From Notospermus geniculatus (taxonomy: Eukaryota > Nemertea > Pilidiophora > Heteronemertea > Lineidae): a stretch of 64,000 nt of DNA. How positions within the stretch are numbered: position 1 is the stretch's first letter; each line of letters opens with the position of its first letter. Location of the stretch: NCBI GenBank assembly GCA_002633025.1, contig NMRB01000624.1, forward strand, positions 1 through 64,000. The letters are read 5' to 3'. Shown here one piece after another: positions 54,801 to 63,792 of the stretch. The position numbers and the translations under genes are program-made. The notes beneath the pieces were generated by a model. That model worked only from the letters and a program-made list of their open reading frames with translations, ran no database searches and was not told the DNA's origin.

Positions 54801-57800
54801 TGATAGGCAATGCGACCGACCTGACACTTCCCACCGTGTCAATCCAGTTCTTGCCCATGTTCGAGTTCAAACCAAATATCAGGGCAATACGTGGCATGAC
54901 AGCCGTCATCCTCATCTTTGCCTACTCTCCTATCATCAATTTCCTGCTGATCAATCTCGTAGCGGAGAAGGAGAAGAAGATACGCGAAACCATGAGGATT
55001 ATGGGAACAATTGACTCGGCGTACTGGTATGTCAAAAGATCACCATTAGGCCAATGAAATTACATTTATAGTTTCTTGTCACCGCCCGCATGTGATTTTG
55101 GCCCCACATCAAAAAATTTCATTATTTCAAAAGTTCATCTTTTCAAGGGGGGAGGAGTCAGGGAAAAGATGAAGTCACTTTGTCTTTTTTGGCATCAATG
55201 TAATTTTGAGACGGCCCCTAAATAGAACTTCCTTTTAGCAACCAAAATATTTTTTCAGTACAGGGTACGGTAACCAAATACGTTTTTGTTGGAAGATATG
55301 TGAACGATGATACAAAAAACAATGTTTTTTCCCCTGATCTTACAATGGGGAACCTGCATGACTGCAGATGGCGCAGTCAGTAAGACCCGAATGACGTACT
55401 GACGTCACTTTTTTCGCTGTTGACGTCACGTCGTCAAAGCATGTGTACATTTTTCTACACAATTTTCCGTGGAAATTTCCCCAAAAGACGTTGTCAGTAC
55501 TGGCATCCTGTGGAATTTCTGACGAAACAAAGCAGTGATATATGGAGAACTTTGAATACGAAACAGGACAGTGTAATTTAATCAAAATTGAACCAAAGAG
55601 AGTGGTTTATTTTGGGGCAAGAAGTAAATGGAAATACTGTTAGAAAATAGGACTTCTGGGTCTTACACTGACAGCGCCATGTCGTGGCGTAGTTTTGCGG
55701 GTTCCTCATTGGATTGTAACTTTACTGTCTCATTTTCAGGTTTTCGTGGAGTATCATCTATGGTGTCATCATCTCTATAATATCAATAGTGTCCACAGTT
55801 ATCATCAAACTGACAGGCATCCTCAGATACAGTGATGGCATCTTGTTGTTCTTACTCCTTTTGTTCTATGGCATAACCATCATGCACCTTGCCTTTGCCT
55901 TGATGCCACTTTTCAAGAAGGCGAATGTTGCTGGGACAGTTGGCATGTTAGTGACACTAGTAGTGGGTTGCCTTTATCTGCCGGTAAGTATGGATAGATA
56001 GTAAACATAAGTCGTCTCCGAATTTTGCAAATTTTCGACCGCAACTGGGGTCTTCCTCAGACACTTTCTAGTTGAAATCCCAGAAGTGAATGAGGTGGAT
56101 CCCAATTATACATGGGCCGTATGCACCAAACGAAGATTATCTTGAACTCAGGTTGAGCCACAACTTTTCAATTGTTCAGGTTTGCCAGGGCATGATGTGA
56201 CAATGGAAAAGTTGTGGCTCAACCCGAGTTCAAGATAATATTCATTGGTGCATACGGCCCATAGATCTAAAGTAAGGAAACCCTGTGCAAACAGGGAGGC
56301 TTGAAAAGTTTAGTAGTCTGTTTTATCAAAAATAGATCCATGTTCCATAATGACTACCGGCACAACTAGATATCCAAAAAACAGCACAAAAACGACACAC
56401 AGTACACTATAAATCAGAAAGTTGTCTCCGAGATCCCAGAGGTGAATCACCTCTGGGATCTCTTCTACATAGCGCCTGAGGAAGACCCCGATTGGGGTCA
56501 AAAATTTGCGAAATATTCGGAGACGACTTTCTGATTTACCGGTACAACTACATGTAAAATGTGGCTGTGGATGTCCTTTGATTTTATTGAACTAGAGTTC
56601 CGTAAGAATGTCACCCAATTCCCCTTGTCTGTTCCCGATAAAAAGATACCTGTCATATCCATGTTTCAGATCAACTTGACGAGTACAACTACCATAACTG
56701 GGATGCCTCAAACCACCATATCTGCAGCTTGGCAGTGGGTCTTGTGCCTTCTTTCACCAATTGCCCTTGGTTTAGTCGTTGACAAGGTATATTAGCGTTT
56801 TTATCAAGGATGTCATAGCAGACTGCAATTCATTCTTGTAGTTGTAGTCGGAGTTGGAAAGGTGCTAAACCTTGCTTATGTTTGGTCACCCTACGAGTGT
56901 TGCCAAGTACAACATGCACATGCAGTGAATCTAAAGCACGCATTTTACGACATATGAATTTTATAAAGAATATGAAATAGAAATCGGGTTTCTAAGGTGA
57001 AAGACATTGTTTCCTACCAGAATCGAACCCACGGACCCTCGCATAAGGCATCAATCGCCAGCACTAAGGGGCAGCAAGCCTTAAACCACTAGGCCAAATC
57101 CCCATCTTCAAAAAAAGATGATTCAATGGCCCATGTTTAAACGAGGCGTCCATCAGTACCCCGCGAGTAGTCCAAACAATCTCCGAATATGAATTTTATA
57201 GTCAGCATATTTCTCTATTTTATCAGCATCATACATTCAAACTTTTCTGACAATGTGTATTGTTCCAGGCTCAGCTGCTGGAGGTGACACATAGAGGGCT
57301 GAAATTTGATACTCTAGGAGTTGGTGATTTCCCTGCCTATGGTCCACTGATCATGCTAATCTTGGATTGTATATTGTATGGTTTCATAGCATGGTACCTG
57401 GAGAGAATAGTCCCAGGTGAGCATTGATTCTACCTGAATCTAAAGCTGCGTTTACCAGACAACCGGAATGCGGATCGCCGAAACGGAACACGGAATAGAC
57501 ATCTGTTTGCTCCAAGCCATTTCCGTTCATCCATTTATCTGCGTGCAGTTTGCAGAAAGTGAAAGACTGATCACTTGGTGTAGCGATTTTTCCGTCCAAA
57601 TAAAATTCCGCGCACTCTAGAGCACCGTGATTGGACAGGGACGGACCAAACCTGCGCCATGCTTACAATGCGTGCAGGTTTACCACATTCTGTATACTGC
57701 GTTCCGTTTCCGGGATCCGCATTCTGCTTACCGCATGTCAGGTAAACGTAGCTTAAGGCTGAGTATCCATAGGCTGTTCCCTTGTGGCATGTTCCCTTGT

Positions 57801-60800
57801 TCTGTCATGTGGACCTGAGCCGTTAGTACAATGAGACCTGCCTTCTGCCCTATGAGAATGGCCAATAAGCAAGTCAAAGGGTCATTAAGACCGCCACCAC
57901 CTCATAGGTGGCGGTCTTCATTGGTTTTACTGAATTCTGAATGTCTCTGGCAACATGGTTTCAGATGGATAAACGTGAAAACGTTGAAAGTGATTATTTG
58001 GTGACAAATGCACATGGTCCAAATACTGCAGCAACTGTTTACAACGCAAAGGATGATGTTGAGGACGTGTCTCCTGAACTGAAGGGAAAGGAGGCAATCA
58101 GGTATTCAAAGCATTGTTCCGGTATCCAGCTAACCTGCCTTCATTTCACTTGCTACCAAGAATCAACTATAACCATACAAATGATCTTTGAATTCACCTG
58201 TTTACGAGGATCCCACTTCTTGTACTCTTTCGGGGAATTGGGGGCTTCGTATTGTGTTGACTTTTGTTACCAAATTTATTGAATACAATTCCTGAACTGT
58301 TTTCTTTTAATTCAGAATTTTTGGTGCGACAAAAAAATTCAAGAAAGTGACAGCTGTGGACGGTAAGTACCCAATACATTCTATTGCCGTAAAGGTATTG
58401 CCACTTTTTCTCAACAGCCGGCACCACTGCGCCACTCTCCAACCCAGGGAATAACTACGTTGTTGGTGAATGACCCGATTTACTCCGTACATTTTGTAAT
58501 GCATTTTTGTAGTTCGACTTGCTGCCGCTTGTAGCTCCCTCAACACCGGCAGTCAAATTGCCCATCAGTGATCGCATCGGCTGTGGTCCTTTAAGTCATG
58601 GTGCCTGCAATTTCTTTAGCGACACCACTAAAATATATGGTCTTTTTTGCAATTGCAGACTTGAGCCTTGATATCTATGAAGGCCACATCACATGTCTCC
58701 TGGGTCACAATGGTGCTGGTAAAACAACTCTGGTCAATATGTTGACAGGTGTCATGCATCCTTCATCAGGAACTGCAATGATATATGGATATGTGAGTAT
58801 CATCATTGTTTGGGTAGTTTATTTGTGATTACACAATTAGAGTCAGTTGTCAGATTGGTGCAATGGAAACATCGTGCCTGTCACCTCTGAGGTTCCACGT
58901 TTGATCCCCGATTGGGTGACTCTCTCTGACAGCGCACATTTTCTTCGGGCACTCCGGTTTCCTCCTGCAGTACATAAAATTCCCCCAATTTTGTCTATAG
59001 AGGTATCCCACCGACGTCACACGGCTGCCATATTGGCCGTCAAAAGGAAGCCATGGAGGCTGCCATCTTGTTCTCGGTTCAAAAGTTTAGCGGCCCATAC
59101 AGACCACTGGGAGCATACAACTCAACAAATCACTTTACCTCTCACAGTTTCTGAGTAGTTGGTCTGGTGTGAAAACCGTGTTGAAAACAAAGCGAATCGT
59201 CCATACGGCTTGCTGTAGAAGAGGCCAATGACTGCCGACAACGTTAAAACTGCGTGCTGAATGCTGTGACGTTGCGTCATTTGACGGCCAAAATGGCGGA
59301 GATTTTGAGCTATGACGTCACGTGGGAAACCTCTATAGAGCTAACAATGCGGTCTTTGGTGCTCGGCTCTTCAATATTTAAAATTTACGAGACCACAGTG
59401 TGCTGATAATGTATAAAGTACTGGTAGACCTACAGATGTAGTCTGCACCAGATGGCATGTTGTCAACAGAGTACATGTACATGTACATGCAATTAGTGGT
59501 GTATTCTTGACACGTTCTGCTCCATCTTAATAAATTTCAGGATATTTCTGATCCCAATGAGGTATATTATTGATGAGGAGCATGATTGGCCTGTGTCCGC
59601 AAGAAAACTGTCTCTTCGATACCCTCAGTTGTACTGAACACCTGGAAGTTTACGCCAGCATCAAGGGGGTACCAGCCAGTGATGTGCAGCAGAAGGTTAG
59701 TTCTTTCTTTGCAAGGCTCAGGGGATATACATGTACATGTAGGCCTACAGGTAGTGCGGAGTTGTACCAACACACCTATCCAAACATGTCAAACGAGCTT
59801 GCCAGCCAAGTGCTTTTTTCCTACAAGTCACATCATGTGTTTCCCAAGTGATAAAATCAATCCCATTATAGAAGTTACTGATCAATAAATACCAGAGCAA
59901 TGATTTTGAAATACAAAAACGTTGATATTTGTAGCATGACAATATGTGTGGCGGTCTAGGAAAACACGGCGGATGTCGCATTTGAGGAAAGTGTTAATGG
60001 CCTTGCTGAACCCGCACATTTCAATAGCTGACATGTATTACGTAACTTGGTAGCTAGGCCTAGTAGATCAATGCACAGGCAATCTGACAGCCCTTGTTGA
60101 TCATTCAGCGACATCCGCCGAGTCTTGCCGCCACATGTATGGTTTACTTTGTTCATTTTGTATCAGGTGCAAAGGAGCTTGCAGGATGTTGGCCTTGGGG
60201 ACAAAGCTCATGCATTTGCAAAAGATCTCAGCGGAGGCCAGAAACGCAAGCTGTCAGTAGCCATTGCTCTCATAGGAGACCCGAAAGTAAGTTTATTGTG
60301 CACTCGGATACTTTTGGATATATTTTTACCTGAAAGATGGGGCAATGGGACGTGCAGCCATTCAGTTTGCCATCGAAAGGGTATCAGTATTATACTTGAA
60401 AGATAACTTTTTTGAGCTGGTGGGATGACCTGACATTTTAGTGTGATTTATCACCAGGGGCGTCGGAGCATTTTGCCTATGGATGTCGTCTGGGGGGGGG
60501 GGGCTGAATTTTAGACAAAGAAAGGTGCATGACACCAGCTCCGAAGGCGCGAAGCCGCAGCGGGGGGTCTGGGGGGTCCTCCCCCAGAAAAAATTTACGA
60601 TGAAACACCCTTAGATGCGATTTCCTGGCATCTGACAGCAGATTATAGCATGTACAATACCATATTTTTGGGCAATTTTTATTTGACGTGCGTTTGCTGC
60701 TCCGACGCCCCTGATCACTCATTGCTGGTTTCATAATGACTTCTAATGCTTGAAGACCAACAGGCAAATGATGAGTGAAATCAATACCGGTATTTCAAAC

Positions 60801-63689
60801 ATAATACATGTATAGACTGGATATCCAACATAGAGCACAAAAAAACGACACACAAAATGATAAGATACATAAAGTCGTCTCCGAATTTTGCAAAGTTTCT
60901 ACCCCAACCGGGGTCTTCGTCAGGCATTTCTAGTAGAGATCCCAGAAGTGAATGATTCACTTCTGGGATCTCTACTAGAAAGTGCCTGAGGAAGACCCTG
61001 GTTGGGTAGAAAATTTGTGAAATTTGGAGATGACTTTATGTATCTTATTATGTATAGACTGGATAAGTCAAAATTGTTTTCTGTGATGTATACAGGTGGT
61101 GTTCTTGGACGAGCCATCAGCTGGCCTGGATCCATCCTCCCGGCGCCACCTGTGGTCTCTCCTGAAGTCGTCCAAGAAAGATCGTATGTCATCGTGTTGA
61201 CCACACATTTCATGGATGAAGCTGACCTCCTTGCAGGTTTGAGCAATTCCAGTATTATGACTGTGACTTGGTTTTTTTGCATGTCGATGTATTATTTACC
61301 CTTTGTTTACCCCTGAGTTCAAATGCTTCAGTGCTTAACTTTGAAAGCAACTGGAAGCATCTTGATGTATGCCCTAATTTTCCATCTGCAGCATCCTCCC
61401 ACAGCAGGGTTTTGGTGTAAAATCCCCTGGTGGGATGCTTCTTTGAGAAAAAATGTTATACAACTGGCATCCATTAGGCCGATGTGACGTTTTGTGCCAC
61501 CCAAGGCACGTCATGTTGCCCAAAGCAGACTGCTCAACAGATGGCAATCCTGCACCATGCTCATCCGTGGGCCACAACATCGTAACGCTAGAATCCAATG
61601 ATTAGCGCACAGAGATGGACACGCCATTTTGTAGTCGCTAGGAGTTCCATCAGCATACTTTAGAGGACCACTAAAATAGATGCGAGCAGCCCGCGGAATA
61701 ATGTCAGGTTGTCGTCTGTTAACATGTTTTATTATTGTCTTTCCAATGTATTTCCAGACAGGAAGGCATTCATCAGCAAGGGCCGCCTGAAATGTTGTGG
61801 GTCATCTCTTTTCCTAAAGAATAGATTTGGCATTGGTTACCATTTAACGTAAGCAAAGATTTGAATGGAAAACCGAGTATCGAACTTATAGATCCAATGA
61901 CAATTCTAGGCAACAACTACAGCCCCTCTGTTTGATGCTGGCACTGAATAGTCTGAACGGAAACCAATATCTTCAGAAGTGGCCATCTGCTGATATTTCT
62001 ACTTTGCAATTCTGACTGCTTTTCTCTGTAAGAAGATACATTTTGAAGTTAAAGTTTGGCTTTATAGTCTGATATCAACAATGGTAGAGTGTTATCTGAC
62101 TTTACACTTTAACCCCGGTCTATCCTGAAATCTTTCAGTAGAACTCAGATGAAATGTAGGCCTACAGGTAGTGCGGAGTTGTACCAACACACCTATCCAA
62201 ACATGTCAAACGAGCTTGCCAGCCAAGTGCTTTTTCCTACAAGTCACATCATGTGTTTCCCAAGTGATAAAATCAATCCCATTATAGAAGTTACTGATCA
62301 ATAAATACCAGAGCAATGATTTTGAAATACAAAAACGTTGATATTTGTAGCATGACAATGTGGCGGTCTAGGAAAACACGGCGGATGTCGCATTTGAGGA
62401 AAGTGTTAATGGCCTTGCTGAACCCGCACATTTTAATAGCTGACATGTAGGCTACTATGTAACTTGGTAACAGGTAAACGGTAGCTAGGCCCAGTAGATC
62501 AATGCACAGGCAATCTGACAGCCCTTGTTGATCATTCAGCGACATCCGCCGAGTCTTGCCGCCACATGTATGGTTTACTTTGTTCATTTTGTATCAGGTG
62601 CAAAGGAGCTTGCAGGATGTTGGCCTTGGGGAAAAAGCTCATGCATTTGCAAAAGATCTCAGCGGAGGCCAGAAACGCAAGCTGTCAGTAGCCATTGCTC
62701 TCATAGGAGACCCGAAAGTAAGTTTATTTTGCACTCGGAGACTTTTGGATATATTTTTACCTGAAAGATGGGGCAATGGGATGTGCAGCCATTCAGTTTG
62801 CCATCGAAAGGGTGTCAGTATTATACTTGAAAGATAACTTTTTTGAGCTGGTGGAATGACCTGACATTTTAGTGTGATTTATCACCAGGGGCGTCGGAGT
62901 ATTTTGCCTATGGATGTCGTCTGGGGGGGGGGGGCTGAATTTTGCAATGGAACTGGGGAGCCTCACGCGACAAAGAAAGGTGCATGACACCAGCTCCGAA
63001 GGCGCGAAGCCGCAGCGGGGGGTCTGGGGGGTCCTCCCCCAGAAAAAATTTACGATGAAACACCCTTAGATGCGATTTCCTGGCATCTGACAGCAGATTA
63101 TAGCATGTACAATACCATATTTTTGGGCAATTTTTATTTGACGTGCGTTTGCTGCTCCGACGCCCCTGATCACTCATTGCTGGTTTCATAATGACTTCTA
63201 ATGCTTGAAGACCAACAGGCAAATGATGAGTGAAATCAATACCGGTATTTCAAACATAATACATGTATAGACTGGATATCCAACATAGAGCACAAAAAAA
63301 CGACACACAAAATGATAAGATACATAAAGTCGTCTCCGAATTTTGCAAAGTTTCTACCCCAACCGGGGTCTTCGTCAGGCATTTCTAGTAGAGATCCCAG
63401 AAGTGAATGATTCACTTCTGGGATCTCTACTAGAAAGTGCCTGAGGAAGACCCTGGTTGGGTAGAAAATTTGTGAAATTTGGAGATGACTTTATGTATCT
63501 TATTATGTATAGACTGGATAAGTCAAAATTGTTTTCTGTGATGTATACAGGTGGTGTTCTTGGACGAGCCATCAGCTGGCCTGGATCCATCCTCCCGGCG
63601 CCACCTGTGGTCTCTCCTGAAGTCGTCCAAGAAAGATCGTGTCATCGTGTTGACCACACATTTCATGGATGAAGCTGACCTCCTTGCAG
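42777..63689 (+). CDS. ABCA5: ABCA5-like ABC transporter, N-terminal half (continues past the window)
   Basis: ABCA proteins are full-size lipid-linked ABC transporters: two repeats of membrane domain plus nucleotide-binding domain. Exons seen: 42777-42866, 47235-47423, 50761-50962, 52472-52584, 54800-55026, 55740-55983, 56670-56786, 57269-57416, 57965-58101, 58316-58362, 58659-58792, 59541-59695, 60167-60286, 61096-61236, 61758-61848, then duplicate exons 62598-62717 and 63551-63689. They give TM1, a short extracellular domain, the [16 protein letters not shown] coupling region, the remaining TM helices, and domain 1 with Walker [11 protein letters not shown]-loop LCPQ, signature LSGGQ, Walker B VVFLDEPS and the switch His ([13 protein letters not shown]). 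The N-terminus, GKEAIR, GQKRKLS and [20 protein letters not shown] resemble ABCA5. One exon is missing after 57416, and two exons carry 2-bp insertions. This allele may be broken or misassembled. Confidence 0.9.
43050..43148. mobile_element. CATCC palindromic MITE, copy 4, 8-bp target duplication
   Basis: From CATCCTGAGAATATCAGG to CCTGCTGTGGGAGGATG, flanked by GCCAAGGA on both sides. The left arm is diverged, the right arm matches the family. Confidence 0.85.
43891..44181 (+). pseudogene. Tc1/mariner transposase fossil
   Basis: Starts CAGGGTGGTCCAAAAAAATG, a mariner-type terminal sequence. It then encodes [20 protein letters not shown] in one frame and [21 protein letters not shown] in the next, the catalytic-core pattern of DD34E-type transposases. 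At least one frameshift and missing N-terminal sequence make it inactive. It lies in ABCA intron 1. Confidence 0.8.
44649..44880. mobile_element. pogo/Tigger-like terminal fragment
   Basis: CAGTGGAACCTCCTTTAACGG is followed by GACA-spaced sequence typical of pogo-family ends. The opposite end was not found. Confidence 0.4.
45141..45545. mobile_element. TIR element, CTTTGGTTTACGGGC
   Basis: CTTTGGTTTACGGGC and GCCCGTAAACCAAAG are mirrored 405 bp apart. Non-coding. Confidence 0.65.
45761..46855. repeat. AGCTCACC..GGTGAGCT element with CGTCCGTCGTC tract and 145-bp tandem repeats
   Basis: Begins TTAGCTCACCGTGGTGAGCT, then a CGTCCGTCGTC tract (45797-45838), then four to five tandem units of about 145 bp marked by ATGGCC(A/G)CCAGGTGGCGTAA at 46248, 46392, 46538 and 46683. 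Ends near GGTGAGCACATGG. This repeat type is widespread in marine invertebrates. Confidence 0.8.
46987..47176. mobile_element. TIR element, AGGCCTCGTTCACAC
   Basis: AGGCCTCGTTCACA and TGTGAACGAGGCCT are mirrored, as are ACGCGTAGAGCGTA and TACGCTCTACGC. It ends 58 bp before ABCA exon 2. Confidence 0.78.
47235..47423 (+). CDS. ABCA5: ABCA exon 2: TM1 and start of the extracellular domain
   Basis: 63 codons: [20 protein letters not shown] (TM1), then [20 protein letters not shown] and onwards. A TTAA-flanked transposon starts only 13 bases after the splice donor. Confidence 0.85.
47637..47712 (-). repeat. tRNA-like Pol III promoter head (minus)
   Basis: Minus strand reads box A TTGGCCGAGTGG and box B GGTTCGAATCCC 48 bases apart, with a GACGG/CCGTC T-arm stem, followed by a TTTTTTT run. 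No acceptor stem pairs, so it is not a working tRNA. Confidence 0.65.
47800..47885 (+). repeat. tRNA-like Pol III promoter head (plus)
   Basis: Plus strand reads box A GTGGCCGAATGG and box B GGGTTCGATTCCC, followed by TTTTTTT. Pointing away from the minus-strand head. It is not a working tRNA. Confidence 0.65.
48174..48670. mobile_element. TIR element, AAGCCTAGTGCACATCGACC
   Basis: AGCCTAGTGCACATCGACC and GGTCGATGTGCGCTAGGCT are mirrored, followed by TTGCGACTGGAAGCAA. It sits in block A where block B has a different but related element. Confidence 0.8.
48976..49126. mobile_element. ATGAGTTTCGCTAGC palindromic MITE, copy 2
   Basis: Same ends as 30207-30362 (here ATGAGTTTCACTAGC and GCTAGCGAAACTCAT). 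Duplicated with block A/B. Confidence 0.75.
49478..50712. repeat. Duplicated block B (likely haplotype 2)
   Basis: Second version of block A, immediately after the single N, continuing without a break into ABCA exon 50761-50962. Contains the ATGAGTTTC MITE copy at 50457-50603. Confidence 0.85.
49562..50149. mobile_element. TIR element, GCGGATGTCAGGTC
   Basis: GGATGTCAGGTC and GACCTGACATC are mirrored near the ends. It occupies the same site in block B (GAGTAA / AACTCTCATT) as the different element in block A. Confidence 0.65.
50761..50962 (+). CDS. ABCA5: ABCA exon: extracellular domain
   Basis: Follows GGTACCGTTTCAG and encodes [20 protein letters not shown], then LNGLTFNN and [14 protein letters not shown]. 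The 'F.TE.EM' and 'G.xF.N...DYTIR' patterns are typical ABCA extracellular-domain motifs. Leaves in phase 1. Confidence 0.83.
52472..52584 (+). CDS. ABCA5: ABCA exon: end of the extracellular domain
   Basis: Encodes [20 protein letters not shown] then [16 protein letters not shown]. It resembles the 'CEAAQYWSSGFTVLQASIDAAII' region of ABCA5. The donor AGA|GTAGGT is chosen because it restores phase 0 for the next exon. Confidence 0.83.
52655..53012. mobile_element. TIR element, TTTACAGGTCGTCATTGCG
   Basis: TTACAGGT..CATTGCGTCGTGAAGCAACTCG is mirrored by CGAGTTGCTTC..GCAATGTCAACCTGTAA. Core rich in GTTGC/GCGAC words like the elements at 48174 and 49562. Confidence 0.6.
52966..53659. repeat. 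Duplicated intron block, copy 1 (ends at a single N)
   Basis: Near-identical to 54064-54774. Copy 1 stops at the N at 53660 exactly where copy 2 continues into the acceptor of ABCA exon 54800. An unmerged haplotype is the simplest explanation. Confidence 0.85.
53661..53945. mobile_element. Scrambled copies of the CCCCAACCGGGGTC palindrome
   Basis: Several partial copies of AGATTGTAAAGTTCCACTTG and AAAGACCCCGGTTGGGGTC in both orientations. Related to 56411-56530, 60871-61031 and 63327-63487. Confidence 0.6.
54064..54774. repeat. Duplicated intron block, copy 2
   Basis: The copy that runs into the ABCA exon at 54800. It differs from copy 1 by small substitutions and indels, for example in the A-runs near 54595. 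Confidence 0.85.
54800..55026 (+). CDS. ABCA5: ABCA exon: TM2 and coupling helix
   Basis: Encodes [20 protein letters not shown], a membrane segment ([20 protein letters not shown]) and [20 protein letters not shown], the conserved EKE coupling motif. The acceptor CCTTTCAG is preferred over an upstream TTTCTCAG, which puts a stop in frame. Confidence 0.88.
55344..55710. mobile_element. 369-bp dispersed element, copy 2 (inverted)
   Basis: Reverse complement of 22494-22862 over its whole length, ending 30 bp before an ABCA splice acceptor. Confidence 0.8.
55740..55983 (+). CDS. ABCA5: ABCA exon: TM3-TM5
   Basis: Encodes [20 protein letters not shown], then [20 protein letters not shown] and [28 protein letters not shown] is the family hallmark between TM4 and TM5. 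Confidence 0.9.
56112..56262. mobile_element. Palindromic MITE, ATGGGCCGTATGCACCAA
   Basis: ATGGGCCGTATGCACCAA is mirrored by TTGGTGCATACGGCCCAT, and CTCAGGTTGAGCCACAAC by GTTGTGGCTCAACCCGAG. Confidence 0.75.
56411..56536. mobile_element. Palindromic MITE, AATCAGAAAGTTGTCTCCGA
   Basis: Left AATCAGAAAGTTGTCTCCGA is mirrored by TCGGAGACGACTTTCTGATT, with GATCCCAGAGGTGA / TCACCTCTGGGATC at the centre. Same family as 60871-61031. Confidence 0.7.
56670..56786 (+). CDS. ABCA5: ABCA exon: TM5-TM6 loop
   Basis: 39 codons ending [20 protein letters not shown] and K. Standard acceptor ATGTTTCAG and donor AAG|GTATAT, phase 0 on both sides. Confidence 0.85.
56966..57186 (-). mobile_element. tRNA-like retroposon (SINE candidate), 14-bp target duplication
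   Basis: Flanked by perfect ATATGAATTTTATA at 56952-56965 and 57187-57200. The minus strand carries box A TTGGCCTAGTGG and box B TGGGTTCGATTC about 60 bases apart, tRNA-Leu/Ser-like. About 70 bases precede box A, which is unusual for a SINE. Confidence 0.7.
57269..57416 (+). CDS. ABCA5: ABCA exon: TM6
   Basis: Encodes [20 protein letters not shown] then [20 protein letters not shown] and [14 protein letters not shown] is the usual end of the membrane domain. It leaves in phase 1, but the next visible exon needs phase 0. Confidence 0.88.
57442..57754. mobile_element. TIR element, AAGCTGCGTTTACCAGACA
   Basis: AAGCTGCGTTTACC..GACA is mirrored by TGTC..GGTAAACGTAGCTT. It fills most of the intron where an ABCA exon is missing. 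Confidence 0.65.
57965..58101 (+). CDS. ABCA5: ABCA exon: linker before the nucleotide-binding domain
   Basis: Encodes [20 protein letters not shown] and ends [14 protein letters not shown]-x-x-x-x-GKEAIR precedes the first strand of the domain. Leaves in phase 2 through a split Arg codon. Confidence 0.82.
58316..58362 (+). CDS. ABCA5: ABCA exon: first strand of NBD1
   Basis: A 47-nt exon encoding [15 protein letters not shown]; the aromatic A-loop position of most ABC domains falls here. Confidence 0.8.
58659..58792 (+). CDS. ABCA5: ABCA exon: Walker A
   Basis: Encodes [20 protein letters not shown] and [28 protein letters not shown] is a complete Walker A with the catalytic Lys. Confidence 0.95.
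58845..58990 (+). mobile_element. Degenerate tRNA-derived SINE candidate
   Basis: Box A-like TTGGTGCAATGG and box B-like CGTTTGATCCCC, followed by TTCGGGCACTCCGGTTTCC, a segment common in invertebrate SINEs. Confidence 0.5.
59541..59695 (+). CDS. ABCA5: ABCA exon: Q-loop, carries a 2-bp insertion
   Basis: DISDPNEV at the start and [20 protein letters not shown] later are both family-like but in different frames. The exon is 155 nt, two more than a multiple of three, although its neighbours need phase 0 on both sides. The extra bases lie in GTATATTATTG near 59562-59572. Without an allele for comparison, a sequencing error or a true null allele are both possible. Confidence 0.8.
60167..60286 (+). 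CDS. ABCA5: ABCA exon: ABC signature, copy 1
   Basis: 40 codons: [20 protein letters not shown] and [20 protein letters not shown]. Signature LSGGQ intact. Repeated at 62598 with one change (Asp to Glu). Confidence 0.93.
60455..60713. mobile_element. hAT-like MITE, CAGGGGCGTCGGAGCA
   Basis: CAGGGGCGTCGGAGCA is mirrored by TGCTCCGACGCCCCTG, with ATCAC on both sides. The duplicate at 62886-63168 carries 26 extra bases in the middle. Confidence 0.75.
60871..61031. mobile_element. Palindromic MITE, AAAGTCGTCTCCGAATTTTG
   Basis: A 160-bp near-perfect palindrome with AGATCCCAGAAGTGAATGA / TCATTCACTTCTGGGATCT at the centre; duplicated at 63327-63487. It ends 65 bp before the Walker B exon. Confidence 0.8.
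61096..61236 (+). pseudogene. ABCA5: ABCA exon: Walker B, copy 1, frameshifted
   Basis: Encodes [20 protein letters not shown] and LLKSSKKDR, then two extra bases (near 61186) shift the frame into a TGA at 61198-61200. The copy at 63551 lacks the insertion and reads on through [13 protein letters not shown]. Confidence 0.85.
61392..61437. mobile_element. CATCC MITE fragment, copy 5
   Basis: CATCCTCCCACAGCAGGG and CCTGGTGGGATG with a deleted middle. Confidence 0.55.
61758..61848 (+). CDS. ABCA5: ABCA exon: end of NBD1
   Basis: Encodes [20 protein letters not shown] and [11 protein letters not shown], matching the segment after the switch His in ABCA5. The acceptor TTTCCAG and phase 1 entry match the preceding Walker B exon. 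It lies between the two copies of the duplicated exons. Confidence 0.88.
62598..62717 (+). CDS. ABCA5: ABCA exon: ABC signature, copy 2
   Basis: Same 40 codons as 60167-60286 with GDKAH changed to GEKAH. Both splice sites are intact. Confidence 0.88.
63551..63689 (+). CDS. ABCA5: ABCA exon: Walker B, copy 2, intact
   Basis: 139 nt, reading [39 protein letters not shown] and A without a break. The Walker B Asp-Glu and the switch His are present. Confidence 0.9.
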
Positions 63690-63792
63690 GTTTGAGCAAT
63701 TCCAGTATTATGACTGTGACTTGGTTTTTTTTGCATGTCGATGTATTATTTACCCTTTGTTTACCCCTGAGTTCAAATGCTTCAGTGCTTAA

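Larger units (their letters stand above)
59737..61338 (+). repeat. NBD exon duplication, copy 1
   Basis: Covers the signature and Walker B exons plus flanking introns. It is almost identical to the sequence from 62154. It contains the empty TTAA site at 61335-61338. Confidence 0.92.

Noticed and set aside
60477-60767. Minus-strand frame repeated near 62908
   Set aside because: Lies in a duplicated hAT-like MITE with G-runs; not a gene.
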